The notes under the pieces were generated by a model that saw nothing but the letters and a program-made list of their open reading frames with translations, was not told where the DNA came from and did not search any database. From assembly GCA_900541585.1 (NCBI GenBank), contig UQKD01000024.1, forward strand, positions 1 to 49,182: 49,182 bases of DNA. Reading direction: 5' to 3'. Positions 10,202 through 19,512 of the stretch are shown one piece after another. This DNA comes from an uncultured Alistipes sp. (lineage in GTDB: Bacteria > Bacteroidota > Bacteroidia > Bacteroidales > Rikenellaceae). Within the stretch, counting starts at the first letter, position 1. Each line of letters opens with the position of its first letter. The translations under genes and the position numbers were made by a program.

Positions 10202-11719
10202 ATGAAATCATACAGTTTCCTGAAAAAATACCTGCTGGCAGCGACGGCAACCGCCGCCCTGCTGTTCAGCGCGTGCGACCTAGACGAACACCCCACGTCG
10301 TTCGTAGGACCCAAGGAGTACTACAAGACCCGGGCGCAGTGCCTGGCGGGCCTCAATGCCTGCTACATCCCGATCAACAGCATCTACGACTACTGCTTCC
10401 TGATCATGACCGAAGGCGTCACCGACCTGATGTACATCGCCTCGGGAACCAAGGACGCCCAGCTCGACATATCCCCCGCGAAGCCGCTCAACGGACAGAA
10501 GATATGGACCCAGTGCTACAAGGGCGTCATGTACTGCAACTCGACCATCGCCGCCATCGAACGTTCGCCCCTGAACGACATCAAGGAGGCTTCGGAAGCC
10601 GACAAGCTGCCGCTGCTGGCCGAAGGCGTGGTGATCCGCTCGTTCTACTACTGGCTGCTGACCTGCATCTTCGGCGACGTGCCCTTCTACACCAAGGAGG
10701 TCGCCGACCAGCAGGTGATGCAGGAGATCGCCCACATGGGCCGCATGCCGGCGAAGGAGACCCGCGACTACCTGATCGACGAATTGCAGCGTTACGTGCC
10801 CTCGATGGACCAGGTGCGCTCGTCGGAGGTAGCCGACAACCGCATGGGCGCCGCGATGGGCTGGATGATGATTGCCAAACTCGCGCAGTGGAACCACCGC
10901 TGGGACGACGCCCTCGAGGCGCTCGGCGAGCTGGAGAAAATCTACGGCGACCTGCAGCAGTATCCGCTCGACGACATCATGTTCCGCAACAAGAACACCC
11001 CGGAGTCGATCTTCGAGGTGCAGCGCACCTACACACCCGGCGGACTGGCCGTCACGACCAACGTGGCCGCCATCACCACCCCGTACCACAACGGCAAGGG
11101 CATCTACGACGGCGTGGAGATTCCCGAAATGGGCACCGGCATGACCACCTGGACCTCGATGCGCCCCAACAGCTACTTCTGCGACGGTCTCCAGACCAAA
11201 AAGAGCAGCGACAAGCGCAAAACCCTGAACATGGCGTGGGAATACGACGGCAAGCCCTTCTCGGGCGTGGGAACCCGTCCGTGGCTCGGCCCGAAGTTCT
11301 GGTGCCCGGGGATGCAGAACACCGCCGACTTCTCCAACCAGAAGGTATTCCGCTACGCCGACGCCATCCTGATGATGGCGGAGTGCTACGCCGAGACGGA
11401 GAATCCCGACGAGGCCGTCCGCTACCTGAACATGGTCCGGGAACGCGCCGGAACCACCGCCTATGTCTTCAAGAACAACGATGCACTGCTGGAGGAGATT
11501 CAGAGAGAGCGCGGACGCGAACTGCTGGGCGAATTCCAGCGCAAGTTCGATCTGGTACGCTGGGGAATCTGGTATCAGATGACCTACGAATACACCAACT
11601 ACCCGACGCTCAAGGACAACATGCTCCCCTGTCACGAATACTACCCGATCCCCGACAAGGAGGTCGTCTATTCGGGCGGCGCGCTCGACAACAAGGCCTA
11701 TAACGAATACGGCATGTAA
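10202..11719 (+). CDS. SusD/RagB-family nutrient-binding lipoprotein
   Basis: A 505-residue SusD homologue: signal peptide with lipobox LLFSAC, then the usual N-terminal repeat region (FVGPKEYYKTRAQCLAGLNA), TPR helices, and the C-terminal motif of the family (RYADAILMMAECYAETENPD, YLNMVRERAG, RGRELLGEFQRKFDLVRWG). SusD sits on the cell surface as the lid of the SusC barrel and binds the incoming ligand. It is 13 nt downstream of the susC gene and 30 nt upstream of a DUF5689 lipoprotein gene. Confidence 0.95.
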   Translation: MKSYSFLKKYLLAATATAALLFSACDLDEHPTSFVGPKEYYKTRAQCLAGLNACYIPINSIYDYCFLIMTEGVTDLMYIASGTKDAQLDISPAKPLNGQKIWTQCYKGVMYCNSTIAAIERSPLNDIKEASEADKLPLLAEGVVIRSFYYWLLTCIFGDVPFYTKEVADQQVMQEIAHMGRMPAKETRDYLIDELQRYVPSMDQVRSSEVADNRMGAAMGWMMIAKLAQWNHRWDDALEALGELEKIYGDLQQYPLDDIMFRNKNTPESIFEVQRTYTPGGLAVTTNVAAITTPYHNGKGIYDGVEIPEMGTGMTTWTSMRPNSYFCDGLQTKKSSDKRKTLNMAWEYDGKPFSGVGTRPWLGPKFWCPGMQNTADFSNQKVFRYADAILMMAECYAETENPDEAVRYLNMVRERAGTTAYVFKNNDALLEEIQRERGRELLGEFQRKFDLVRWGIWYQMTYEYTNYPTLKDNMLPCHEYYPIPDKEVVYSGGALDNKAYNEYGM

Positions 11720-11749
11720 GGCCTACGGAACGAATAAAAAAGCACAACG

Positions 11750-14173
11750 ATGAAAAATAACCTTACAGACAGCATCTACAAAGCGTGGCGCACGGGCATC
11801 CTGCCCCTCGTCACGGCGCTGCTCCTGCTGACCGGATGCGAAATGGATTCGGACATGGACCTGCCGCTGAACGTGGATTCCAACAAATACACGCTGACTT
11901 CGGACGCCGGGTCCACCCAGGTGCGGATCTATTCCACCGGCGAATGGTCGGTCCGTCTGTCGGAAGACGTGGAATGGGCCTCCATCAACCGCCTGAACGG
12001 CTCGGGAAACACCCCCGTCCTGTTCAAATACGGCGCAAACTTCGGCGTGCCGCGCGCCGTGGACATCATCTTCACCCGCGGCGGACTCGAACAGGCGGTA
12101 CGCATGACGCAGGAGGGCGAAGACCCCATCCTGTCGTTGGAAGAGAGCCGCATCGAGATTTTCAGCAACCCCTGGGACCTCCGCATCGGGCTTGACAACA
12201 ACCTCCGGGAGGATTACAAACAGATCCAGGACACCATCGTCTATTCGGTGATTCCCGACGAGGACGACGACGAAACGCCCGAGCCGGACGAGGAGTGGAT
12301 CGAAAACCTGACCGTCGGGACCGACGCCGTCACGTTCAGCACCCTGAAGAACAACTCGCCGCGCAAGCGCCAGGCCGCGATCACGCTGACCTACACCGAC
12401 GCCAAAGAGAAGAAACACGCCGTCACGCTGACCGTCACGCAGGCGACCGAAGAGGCCAGCATGACCTTCACGCCCGACCGCGCCAAGACCACGCGCAAGG
12501 CCACGACCATCAAGGCCGAGCTGAAGCAGAACCTCGGCAGCCTGCTCGGCAAGGTGGTCTGCACGCCGGTCTACGAAGGCGCGTCGGCCGACTGGATCGA
12601 GAACATCACGCTCGAAGACAAAGTGCTGTCGTTCGACGTGAAGGAGAACGATTCGGAAGGCCCGCGCCGCGCGTCGATCGTCTTCTCGCTGCCGGGAACG
12701 GCCGGAGAGCTCACGCCCGCAGCGCCGTTCGTCGTCGAACAGACCTACGAAGCCGACTACCGCACGCTGATCAAGGGCGAGAGCGGACAGGTGGTGATCA
12801 ACAATCCCGAAGCCTGGTTCGAGGGCATCGTGATCAGCGACAAGGACAACGCCAACGTGGAGACGACGCCCAACTCGGCGCCCAACGCCACCGACTACAC
12901 GGTGAACGCCAAGACGGCCTACGTGCAGATGCTCGACGGCAGCTACGGATACCGCGTGCAGTTCAACTCGGGGGCCGACAACACGCTGGAACGCTACTCG
13001 CAGGTGAAGATTTCGCTCAACGGCGTGACCCTCACCAAGGAGGCCGATCCCGAACGCTACACGCTCAGCGGACTGACGGCCGGGAACATCGTCAGCCAGA
13101 CGCCCGGCACGGCCAGCGACCTCATCCGCAAGGAGAAGTCGATCGGCCAGCTCACCGACGAGGACATCCACACCTACGTCTCGCTCCGGGAGGTGGAATT
13201 CGCCCTGCCCGACGGCAGCTACACCAATGTCAACGAGGGCTACTTCGGAACGTCGAACTTCGTCAGCTGCGTACCCCGCACACTCTACGACAAGAACGGC
13301 GGCACGATCTCGATGCTGGTCAACAACAAGACTCCGTGGCGGCGCGACGGCAGCGGCATGCCCAAGGGCAAAGGCACGCTGAGCGGCATCATCGTCCACG
13401 ACCTCCAGCCCCGCTACGGCTACACCAACGAGGGGTACATCGGCCGTTACTCGGTCCGCGTACTCGAAAAGGAGGAGATCGACCTCGCCGCTTCGGAGTC
13501 GGGTTCCAACCGCCGGACGCTCGTGGAGTGGAACTGGAACGACGCCGCGATCAAGACCAACACCGACGGAACGATCGCCCCGGATAAGGGCAGCGGATCG
13601 CTCTGGTGCACCGATCCGGGAGCTACCAATGCGCTGGACAACGAGTACAACGGACTCACGACGGGCGCCGGACTGAACGGCAAGAACGCCCTGAAATTCG
13701 AGAATACCTACTGGTGGAACTTCGCCGAGAACACGGGCTACGCCGTGGCGCTGAAATTCTCGACCGAAGGCGCCGGTGAGAACCTCTCGCTCAACTTCAC
13801 CAACTCGCAGGGCAACGCCGGCGGCACGAGCATCTACGGCCCCGTATACTGGCAGGTAGAGTACTCGACCGACGGGGTGAACTTCACCGTGCTGCCCGAA
13901 TCGGGATTCTGCGCCCGTCCGTTCGTCTTCTGGGCGTCGACGATGACCTACTGCGCGACGCCCGGTTACGCCGACCGCGTGTTCATCCTGCCGGACGCCC
14001 TGCGCAACCAGCCGGAAGTCACGCTGCTGATCAAAGCACGCAGCACGCAGTGCATCGCCTCGAACACCGCCACGGTGGACCAGGGAGACACGGGCACGAT
14101 CACGTCCGACATGGCGACCAACAAGCGCTCGCCGATGCGTTTCGGAACCATAGCCGTAAAGAGTAACAAATAA
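11750..14173 (+). CDS. DUF5689 lipoprotein with BACON-like domains
   Basis: An 807-residue lipoprotein (lipobox LLLTGCEMD). N-terminal region about 40-330 holds BACON/Ig-like beta-sandwich repeats, each with a tryptophan-containing strand (STGEWSVRLSEDVEWASIN; EWIENLTVGTDAVTFS; DWIENITLEDKVLSFDV). DUF5689 spans about 337-570 and closes with GYIGRYSVRVLEKEEIDL. A C-terminal beta-sandwich (about 575-807) shares the pattern FSTEG...YWQVEYSTDG with the other two DUF5689 proteins. No catalytic residues are visible. The arrangement fits a surface glycan- or polymer-binding protein that sits beside SusCD (an SGBP role). It follows susD by 30 nt. Confidence 0.82.
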   Translation: MKNNLTDSIYKAWRTGILPLVTALLLLTGCEMDSDMDLPLNVDSNKYTLTSDAGSTQVRIYSTGEWSVRLSEDVEWASINRLNGSGNTPVLFKYGANFGVPRAVDIIFTRGGLEQAVRMTQEGEDPILSLEESRIEIFSNPWDLRIGLDNNLREDYKQIQDTIVYSVIPDEDDDETPEPDEEWIENLTVGTDAVTFSTLKNNSPRKRQAAITLTYTDAKEKKHAVTLTVTQATEEASMTFTPDRAKTTRKATTIKAELKQNLGSLLGKVVCTPVYEGASADWIENITLEDKVLSFDVKENDSEGPRRASIVFSLPGTAGELTPAAPFVVEQTYEADYRTLIKGESGQVVINNPEAWFEGIVISDKDNANVETTPNSAPNATDYTVNAKTAYVQMLDGSYGYRVQFNSGADNTLERYSQVKISLNGVTLTKEADPERYTLSGLTAGNIVSQTPGTASDLIRKEKSIGQLTDEDIHTYVSLREVEFALPDGSYTNVNEGYFGTSNFVSCVPRTLYDKNGGTISMLVNNKTPWRRDGSGMPKGKGTLSGIIVHDLQPRYGYTNEGYIGRYSVRVLEKEEIDLAASESGSNRRTLVEWNWNDAAIKTNTDGTIAPDKGSGSLWCTDPGATNALDNEYNGLTTGAGLNGKNALKFENTYWWNFAENTGYAVALKFSTEGAGENLSLNFTNSQGNAGGTSIYGPVYWQVEYSTDGVNFTVLPESGFCARPFVFWASTMTYCATPGYADRVFILPDALRNQPEVTLLIKARSTQCIASNTATVDQGDTGTITSDMATNKRSPMRFGTIAVKSNK

Positions 14174-14180
14174 ACCGCCC

Positions 14181-14210
14181 CGGCGGGGAGGGCGCGTCCC
14201 TCCCCCGCCG
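14181..14210 (+). other. Strong hairpin between two DUF5689 genes
   Basis: CGGCGGGGAGGG pairs with CCCTCCCCCGCCG across a five-base loop, with a single bulged C. No T run follows, so it is not a classic terminator. It may protect the 3' end of the upstream message or reduce expression of the downstream gene. Confidence 0.55.
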
Positions 14211-14237
14211 ATGCGGCAAAACCTAATTTCGAACACA

Positions 14238-16454
14238 ATGAAACAGATAAAATCACTCTACCGAAGGCTGCTGCTCCCGCTGCTGGGCGGACTGGCGCTC
14301 ACGGCCTGCGAAAAGGACAACGGCGAAGAGACCCGCGTCTCCGAGTTCGGACCTTACGAAAAAGAGATCGTAGCTCCCTGGAAAGGCGGCACGAGGAACA
14401 TTCCGGTCCTCTCCAACCAACCCTACGACATCGAACTGATCAATCCCGACAACGGATGGCTCACGCTCGACACCGAGGGCCGCGGAACGCATTTCACGGG
14501 CGACGACTATTTCAAAGTCCATGCCACGACCAACGACGGCTTCCCCCGCATGGAGGGCATCCGCCTCTGGACCCACAACCGCGCGGACACCGTATACATC
14601 AAACAGGAGGGCTTCATCACTCCGAAACTGGACTTCTCGACCCGCAGCATCATGGTGCTCGGCGACGGCGGACAGGCGACGGCGCAGCTCTCCACGAACC
14701 TCGAACTGGAGGACCTCCGGCAGTCGATCGTCTACACGAGCGCCGACGAGGGCGGATGGATTTCGGACCTCGACATCAGCAACGGGTTCCTGATTCTCCA
14801 GACCGACCCCAACGCCGATCCCGAAGCCCTGCGCAACGCCCGCATCACCCTCAGCTACCGCGACGGGTGGAACCGGACCATCTCCTCGACGGTCTACCTC
14901 ACGCAGGCCAACGCCAAGAACGAATTCGGGCACGAAATCTCGTTCGGCGAGGTGCGCGACATGGTGGGCATCGTGAACAAGGACGTCTACATCGAGGGAC
15001 GCATCATCAGCGACATCGGCAACGGCAACAACGGCGAGAACACGATGACGGGACAGACCTCGATCGACTACACCGAGACCTACCGCACGGCCTACATCCA
15101 GAGCCTCGACGGTTCGCAAGGCTTCATGATCAAGACCGTGACCGAAGACGACAACATCTTCGAACGTTACAGCAAGGTCCGCATCCTGCTCAAGGGCGTC
15201 ACGGTCGAAGCCGAGTCGAACCCCGAACGTTATATTCTCAAGAAAGTCACCTCGGCGATGGTCATGTCCTCGGTTTCGGGTTCGGCGGCCGACATTCCGC
15301 AGAAGGTGAAGCACTACAACGAACTGACCGACATGGACGTATACACCTGGGTCACGCTGGCCGACTGCGAACTTCCCGTACGCAAAGGCAGCCTGACGCC
15401 GATCAACGAAGGCTACGCCCGCAACACCGGAGCCAACCGCGAAACGAAATACCCGATGCTGGTGCGCGACCGGAACGGCGACAGTTTCTATATGCTGACC
15501 AACACCACCTGCAAATACCGCCGCGACGGCAGCATGCTGCCCTACGGTTCGGGGAACATCTCGGGCGTACTGGTTCACGAGACCCACGACCGCTTCGTCT
15601 GGATGGGATCGAAGGACATGGGCGACATCGGCCGCTACCAGATCCGCCACCTCACCCGCGAGGACATCGCGCTGGAGAAGGATTTCGAGAACAGTTTCTC
15701 GGCCCTCCTGACCGAATACCGCTACGGCAAGCTCGAAAGCCACATCTTCCGCCCCACGACCGGCGACAACGGCTACCTGACCTTCACCCGTCCCGACGAG
15801 AAATCGGGCGACGCAGGCTGGGGCGTGAGCGACCCGAGCTACCTCGGCCCCATCGGCAACAAGGACAACCTCGACAAGGAGGGTCCCACGGCGGGCATCC
15901 ACACGGGCAACATCAACGGCAACGGCGTCGTCGAGAACGGCAAGCAGATGTGCACCGACAAGGGAACCAACTCCGACGGCAAAGGAAACCTGTCGAGCGC
16001 GGAATTCTCGGCCTGGACCAACAAGTGCCAGTGGTGGAACACCGAAACCGACCGCAGCGAAGCGTGGCTGCTCCACTTCTCGACGCAGGGCATCTCGACC
16101 AACGTACTCTCGCTGCAGGCGGCCGTTCAGAACCGCGTCATCGGAGGTCCCCGCTACATCAGGGTCGACTGGTCGGAGCACGGCGACAACAACCGCGACG
16201 ACTGGAACCCGATCACCGAATTCCAGGTTCCCGACATCGTGAACTGGAACTACACCCTGTACTGGCAGTGCGCCGGCTACAAGTACGTCAACGTGCCCCT
16301 GCCGCTCGAACTGCTCGGCAAGGACGACGTCTGCATCCGCTTCTCGGCCGCGAACAAGAAAGCCGGCGGCAAGGAAGACGGCGAGTTCGACGACCAGACC
16401 ATCACCACGGGAGAGATCGCCTTCTCCTACATCGGCGTACGTTACAACAAATAA
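14238..16454 (+). CDS. DUF5689 lipoprotein
   Basis: A 738-residue lipoprotein with lipobox LALTAC. Region 30-225 contains BACON-like beta-sandwich modules (NNGWLTLDTEG-like strand ends); DUF5689 spans about 233-470 and ends GDIGRYQIRHLTREDIAL; a C-terminal beta-sandwich follows (WLLHFSTQGIS, GPRYIRVDWSEHGD). The same three-part architecture as the two other DUF5689 genes here suggests they arose by duplication and bind related surface ligands. The ATG at 14238 was chosen over one at 14211 because it starts the signal peptide; the earlier one overlaps the hairpin region. Confidence 0.82.
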   Translation: MKQIKSLYRRLLLPLLGGLALTACEKDNGEETRVSEFGPYEKEIVAPWKGGTRNIPVLSNQPYDIELINPDNGWLTLDTEGRGTHFTGDDYFKVHATTNDGFPRMEGIRLWTHNRADTVYIKQEGFITPKLDFSTRSIMVLGDGGQATAQLSTNLELEDLRQSIVYTSADEGGWISDLDISNGFLILQTDPNADPEALRNARITLSYRDGWNRTISSTVYLTQANAKNEFGHEISFGEVRDMVGIVNKDVYIEGRIISDIGNGNNGENTMTGQTSIDYTETYRTAYIQSLDGSQGFMIKTVTEDDNIFERYSKVRILLKGVTVEAESNPERYILKKVTSAMVMSSVSGSAADIPQKVKHYNELTDMDVYTWVTLADCELPVRKGSLTPINEGYARNTGANRETKYPMLVRDRNGDSFYMLTNTTCKYRRDGSMLPYGSGNISGVLVHETHDRFVWMGSKDMGDIGRYQIRHLTREDIALEKDFENSFSALLTEYRYGKLESHIFRPTTGDNGYLTFTRPDEKSGDAGWGVSDPSYLGPIGNKDNLDKEGPTAGIHTGNINGNGVVENGKQMCTDKGTNSDGKGNLSSAEFSAWTNKCQWWNTETDRSEAWLLHFSTQGISTNVLSLQAAVQNRVIGGPRYIRVDWSEHGDNNRDDWNPITEFQVPDIVNWNYTLYWQCAGYKYVNVPLPLELLGKDDVCIRFSAANKKAGGKEDGEFDDQTITTGEIAFSYIGVRYNK

Positions 16455-16462
16455 CCCTGTCC

Positions 16463-16503
16463 GGAAGCACCCCGCCTGCAAACGTTTTACAGGCGGGGCT
16501 TCC
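16463..16503 (+). terminator. Hairpin between the DUF5689 and GH20 genes
   Basis: GGAAGC-A-CCCCGCCTG pairs with CAGGCGGGG-CTTCC (14 bp, loop of 11, short asymmetry). No T run follows, so it may attenuate rather than stop transcription into the hexosaminidase gene. Confidence 0.5.
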
Positions 16504-16529
16504 CTAACCGCTCAACCAGAACCAAAACC

Positions 16530-18119
16530 GTGAAATACCTTCTATTCCTGATTCTCGCCGTCCGGGCCGCCTGTCTGCCTGGATTCGCCGCCTGCGACGG
16601 ACGGGTCCGCATCGTACCCCGCCCCGCCGAGGTCGAAGAACTGCCGGGATCGTTCCGGCTGACGCCCCGAACGCCCGTCGTCATCACGGACGAACAGCTG
16701 CGCACGCCCGCAGAGATTTTCGCACGCGCCGTCGGCAAACTCACCGGAACCGCACCCGCCGTCACCACCGCGCCCGTAAAACACGCCGTGACGCTGCAAC
16801 TGCAACCGGGCTACGAAGCCGAAGAGTACCTGCTGGAAGTCGGCAGGCGGCATATAACGGTCACGGCATCGACGCCCCAGGCGGTGCTGCACGGGCTTCG
16901 GAGCCTTCAGCAGCTGGTCGCCGGGGGAGAGATTCCCGCCTGCATCGTCCGCGACAAGCCCACGTTCGCCTACCGCGGAGCGATGCTCGACGTCTGCCGC
17001 CACTTCTTCCCGACAGAGGACGTAAAGACCTACATCGACATCCTCTCGCTGCACAAGATCAACAAATTCCACTGGCATCTGACCGACGACCAGGGCTGGC
17101 GGATCGAGATCAAAAAATACCCGCTCCTCACCCAGATCGGGTCCCGGCGCGCGGAAACGCTCATCGGACGCTACGACAAGAGGAAGGAGGGCGTTTACGA
17201 CGGCAAGCCTTACGGCGGGTTCTACACGCAGGAGGAGATCCGCGAGATCGTCCGCTACGCCGCAGAACGCCATATCGAGGTGATTCCCGAGATCGAGATG
17301 CCCGGGCACGGGCTGGCGGCGCTGACCGCCTATCCGTGGCTCGGCTGCACGGGAGGTCCCTATGCCGTATGGACCCACTGGGGCATCAGCGACGACGTTT
17401 ACTGCGCGGGCAAGGAGACGACGTTCGGATTCATCGAGGACGTGCTCACGGAGGTGCTCGCGCTGTTCCCCTCGAAACTCATCCACATCGGCGGCGACGA
17501 GTGCCCCAAAGGACGCTGGAAGGCGTGCCCCCTCTGCCAGCGGCGCATCCGCGAGGAGGGACTCAAGGACGAATACCAGTTGCAGAGCTACTTCATCCAC
17601 CGCATCGAACGCTGGATGCACGCCCACGGCCGGGAGATCATCGGCTGGGACGAAATCCTCCAGGGCGGCATTTCGAAAACCGCGAACATCATGTCGTGGA
17701 ACGGCTGCGACCCGGGGATCAAGGCCGCGCAGCAGGGAAACCCGGTCATCATGGCGCCGAAATGGTATTGCTACTTCGATTACAGCCAGACCTCCGACCC
17801 GGAGCGTTACGAACCGCTGGGCAGCACCCGCTACGTCTCGGTGCGGCAGGCCTACCGTCTCGACCCCTGCGACCGGCTCACGCCGCCCGACCAGCGGCGG
17901 ATCAAGGGCGTGCAGTGCAACCTCTGGACGGAGTACATCGCGGACATCCGCCACGCACAGCACATGGTCCTGCCGCGCATGGCGGCTCTCGCCGAGACGG
18001 GCTGGGCCAACGACCGCAAGGATTACAACGATTTCGTGCGCCGGATTCCGGCGCTGGTCGCCGTCTACAAGGCCGAAGGCTACAACTACGCCCCCTATCT
18101 GTTCGAGGGCATCGAATAG
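16530..18119 (+). CDS. GH20 beta-N-acetylhexosaminidase
   Basis: A 529-residue exported glycoside hydrolase that removes terminal beta-linked GlcNAc or GalNAc. It has a signal peptide, a GH20b alpha/beta domain at about 22-145 and the GH20 (beta/alpha)8 barrel from KPTFAYRGAMLDVCRHFF. Signature motifs are FHWHLTDDQGWRIEIK, EIEMPGHG and HIGGDECPKGRW, where Asp323-Glu324 are the catalytic pair of substrate-assisted catalysis, then IIGWDEIL and CNLWTEYI. The start is a GTG at 16530; no ATG gives the signal peptide. Cys22 (GFAAC) could be a weak lipobox, so anchoring is uncertain. It is the last gene before a clear terminator and likely processes substrate taken up by the upstream SusCD. Confidence 0.93.
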   Translation: MKYLLFLILAVRAACLPGFAACDGRVRIVPRPAEVEELPGSFRLTPRTPVVITDEQLRTPAEIFARAVGKLTGTAPAVTTAPVKHAVTLQLQPGYEAEEYLLEVGRRHITVTASTPQAVLHGLRSLQQLVAGGEIPACIVRDKPTFAYRGAMLDVCRHFFPTEDVKTYIDILSLHKINKFHWHLTDDQGWRIEIKKYPLLTQIGSRRAETLIGRYDKRKEGVYDGKPYGGFYTQEEIREIVRYAAERHIEVIPEIEMPGHGLAALTAYPWLGCTGGPYAVWTHWGISDDVYCAGKETTFGFIEDVLTEVLALFPSKLIHIGGDECPKGRWKACPLCQRRIREEGLKDEYQLQSYFIHRIERWMHAHGREIIGWDEILQGGISKTANIMSWNGCDPGIKAAQQGNPVIMAPKWYCYFDYSQTSDPERYEPLGSTRYVSVRQAYRLDPCDRLTPPDQRRIKGVQCNLWTEYIADIRHAQHMVLPRMAALAETGWANDRKDYNDFVRRIPALVAVYKAEGYNYAPYLFEGIE

Positions 18120-18141
18120 GTCCGGGAAGCGCACTCGCACG

Positions 18142-18176
18142 GCACCCCGCAGGTCGCAGGACTTGCGGGGTGCTTT
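18142..18176 (+). terminator. Intrinsic terminator of the SusCD/DUF5689/GH20 operon
   Basis: GCACCCCGCA pairs with TGCGGGGTGC, followed by TTTCG. It lies 22 nt after the GH20 stop and ends the operon that begins near 2770. Confidence 0.75.
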
Positions 18177-18267
18177 CGTGTGCGGGGGCGGAATCCGCAA
18201 AGGTCTCGGCAACATCCCGGGCTGTTCCGTCTCCGGAAAGACACGCCCCCGCCGTCGGCAGGAACGG

Positions 18268-18903
18268 CTACTTTCCCGATACGTAAAACCACCGGCCTGT
18301 ATCGAACTCGGCTTCGACCTTCCGGTTTTCCCACCGGACGGAAAATACGAACAAATAGTCCCGGCGCCCTCCGTCGGTCTCGATCGGCAGCAACACTTTC
18401 AGTTGCGTAAGTTTATCCTTATCCCGCAGAAGATTCTTAAATACCCACCGTTCGAGGTAGGAACTGTAATAAACCCGGCTCTTAACGGCAATCGACTCCG
18501 AAATGCCGGAACCTTTCAGGACCACCGAAGGAACCTGCGCATCATTCTTGTAGAACAATTTCACACCCCGGTGAAAGACCCCCTCGCTGATATTCGAGAC
18601 TCCGTCCACAAGAAGGGCCTCATCCCAGATGATTTTGAGGTTGGAGTCGCCTTCATTGGTCAGGAAAAAATCAATATGCGTAGGTTCGAACGTGAAAACA
18701 ATGCGGATCATGGAATCCTGATACCGGGGCGTTGTAAACCCCTCCTCATTCTCGGGATTGCCGATAATGCCCTGCGGGGCATCCCCGACCTCAACGGACT
18801 CCAGGCGAACCCGGTAGTAATCTATTTTAGTCCCTTTCGATTTGGCCTGCGGAAACGAAGGGAGCAACAGCAGCAAGGTGACGAACGACAAAAGGAGTCT
18901 CAT
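18268..18903 (-). CDS. Secreted protein of unknown function
   Basis: A 211-residue protein with a clear signal peptide (MRLLLSFVTLLLLLPSFPQA) and no lipobox. The mature part is mainly beta-strand with balanced charge and no catalytic motif that I recognise; phrases such as DFFLTNEGDSNLKIIWDEAL and GSGISESIAVKSRVYYS suggest a beta-sandwich, perhaps immunoglobulin-like. It stands alone between the convergent GH20 operon and the mobile element. A good promoter lies upstream, so it is likely a real gene. Confidence 0.7.
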   Translation of the reverse strand: MRLLLSFVTLLLLLPSFPQAKSKGTKIDYYRVRLESVEVGDAPQGIIGNPENEEGFTTPRYQDSMIRIVFTFEPTHIDFFLTNEGDSNLKIIWDEALLVDGVSNISEGVFHRGVKLFYKNDAQVPSVVLKGSGISESIAVKSRVYYSSYLERWVFKNLLRDKDKLTQLKVLLPIETDGGRRDYLFVFSVRWENRKVEAEFDTGRWFYVSGK

Positions 18904-18925
18904 AGCATAAATATCTGGGTTATTT

Positions 18926-18957
18926 CGAATTTACGGTTTTATTTCATATTTGCCAAA
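18926..18957 (-). promoter_or_regulatory. Promoter of the secreted-protein gene
   Basis: Minus strand: TTTG (18957-18954), 20-nt spacer, TAAATTCG (18933-18926), one mismatch from TAnnTTTG. The spacing is ideal and the leader is about 16 nt. Confidence 0.55.
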
Positions 18958-19512
18958 TTTCAAAGCGCCAAAAGCCGCATCCGGCTCCGATTCCGTCGAT
19001 ATTCGCCATAAACTGCACCGTCTCCGCCTATTTTTCAGCACGGTCCGTCTCCGGCCGCAACGGCCGCGCTCCGCGACTTCGGCCGGCACTCGGCAATGAT
19101 CCGCCAATCCTCCGAAGAAAGCGTTTCGGCGTCAGAGCGATGCTGATGTGATTTTTTGATTTTAGAGGAACAGGGACACAGCCGGTTTTTCGTCAGAAGG
19201 TGTCGGATTCGGGGCATCGTGAAAAATCCCCGGATGAGTAGTACCTCAAGTACTATCCATTTGTATTCCGAGAGGCGAAAAATAGTGTAAATGTTAAGTT
19301 TTCAACGAGTTAATATTTGCAAAAGTTTTCTCTTTTTGGGAAGAACCGGCATAAAAAGGTAATTCCAGACGAGGTTACGGTTTCCAGATCGTTACCTCGT
19401 CTGTTTTGCTGTATCTTACATAAGATATTCATTTGCAGTTTCTTGCATCGCGTTTCATCTTGACAAACGACTCTGAAGAAATTAGTTTTTAACCCCTAAA
19501 TTTCCTCGGAGC
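18958..19512. other. Intergenic stretch before the mobile element
   Basis: No convincing gene. The left half is GC-rich like the chromosome; from about 19220 it is AT-rich, so the chromosome/element junction may be near here. It contains an inverted repeat TAGTAC-CTCAA-GTACTA at 19239-19255, a possible protein-binding site, and a terminator-like hairpin at 19367-19402. Confidence 0.5.
19367..19402 (+). terminator. Terminator-like hairpin upstream of the integrase remnant
   Basis: AGACGAGGTTACG pairs with CGTTACCTCGTCT with one mismatch and a ten-base loop, followed by GTTTTG. It lies about 110 nt before the integrase start and may insulate or attenuate it. Confidence 0.5.

Noticed and set aside
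11723..14236. An 837-residue open frame on the minus strand opposite a DUF5689 gene
   Set aside because: It is a by-product of GC-rich codon bias: low-complexity, rich in R, V, G and D, with no domain. The plus-strand gene has a signal peptide, lipobox and known domain.
14253..16481. A 742-residue minus-strand frame opposite another DUF5689 gene
   Set aside because: Same reason; antisense shadow without any recognisable motif.
19035..19217. A 60-residue minus-strand frame in the gap before the integrase
   Set aside because: No promoter, no motif, basic low-complexity composition.
19239..19255. Inverted repeat TAGTAC-CTCAA-GTACTA as an operator
   Set aside because: Suggestive but alone; no gene close enough downstream and no second copy found.
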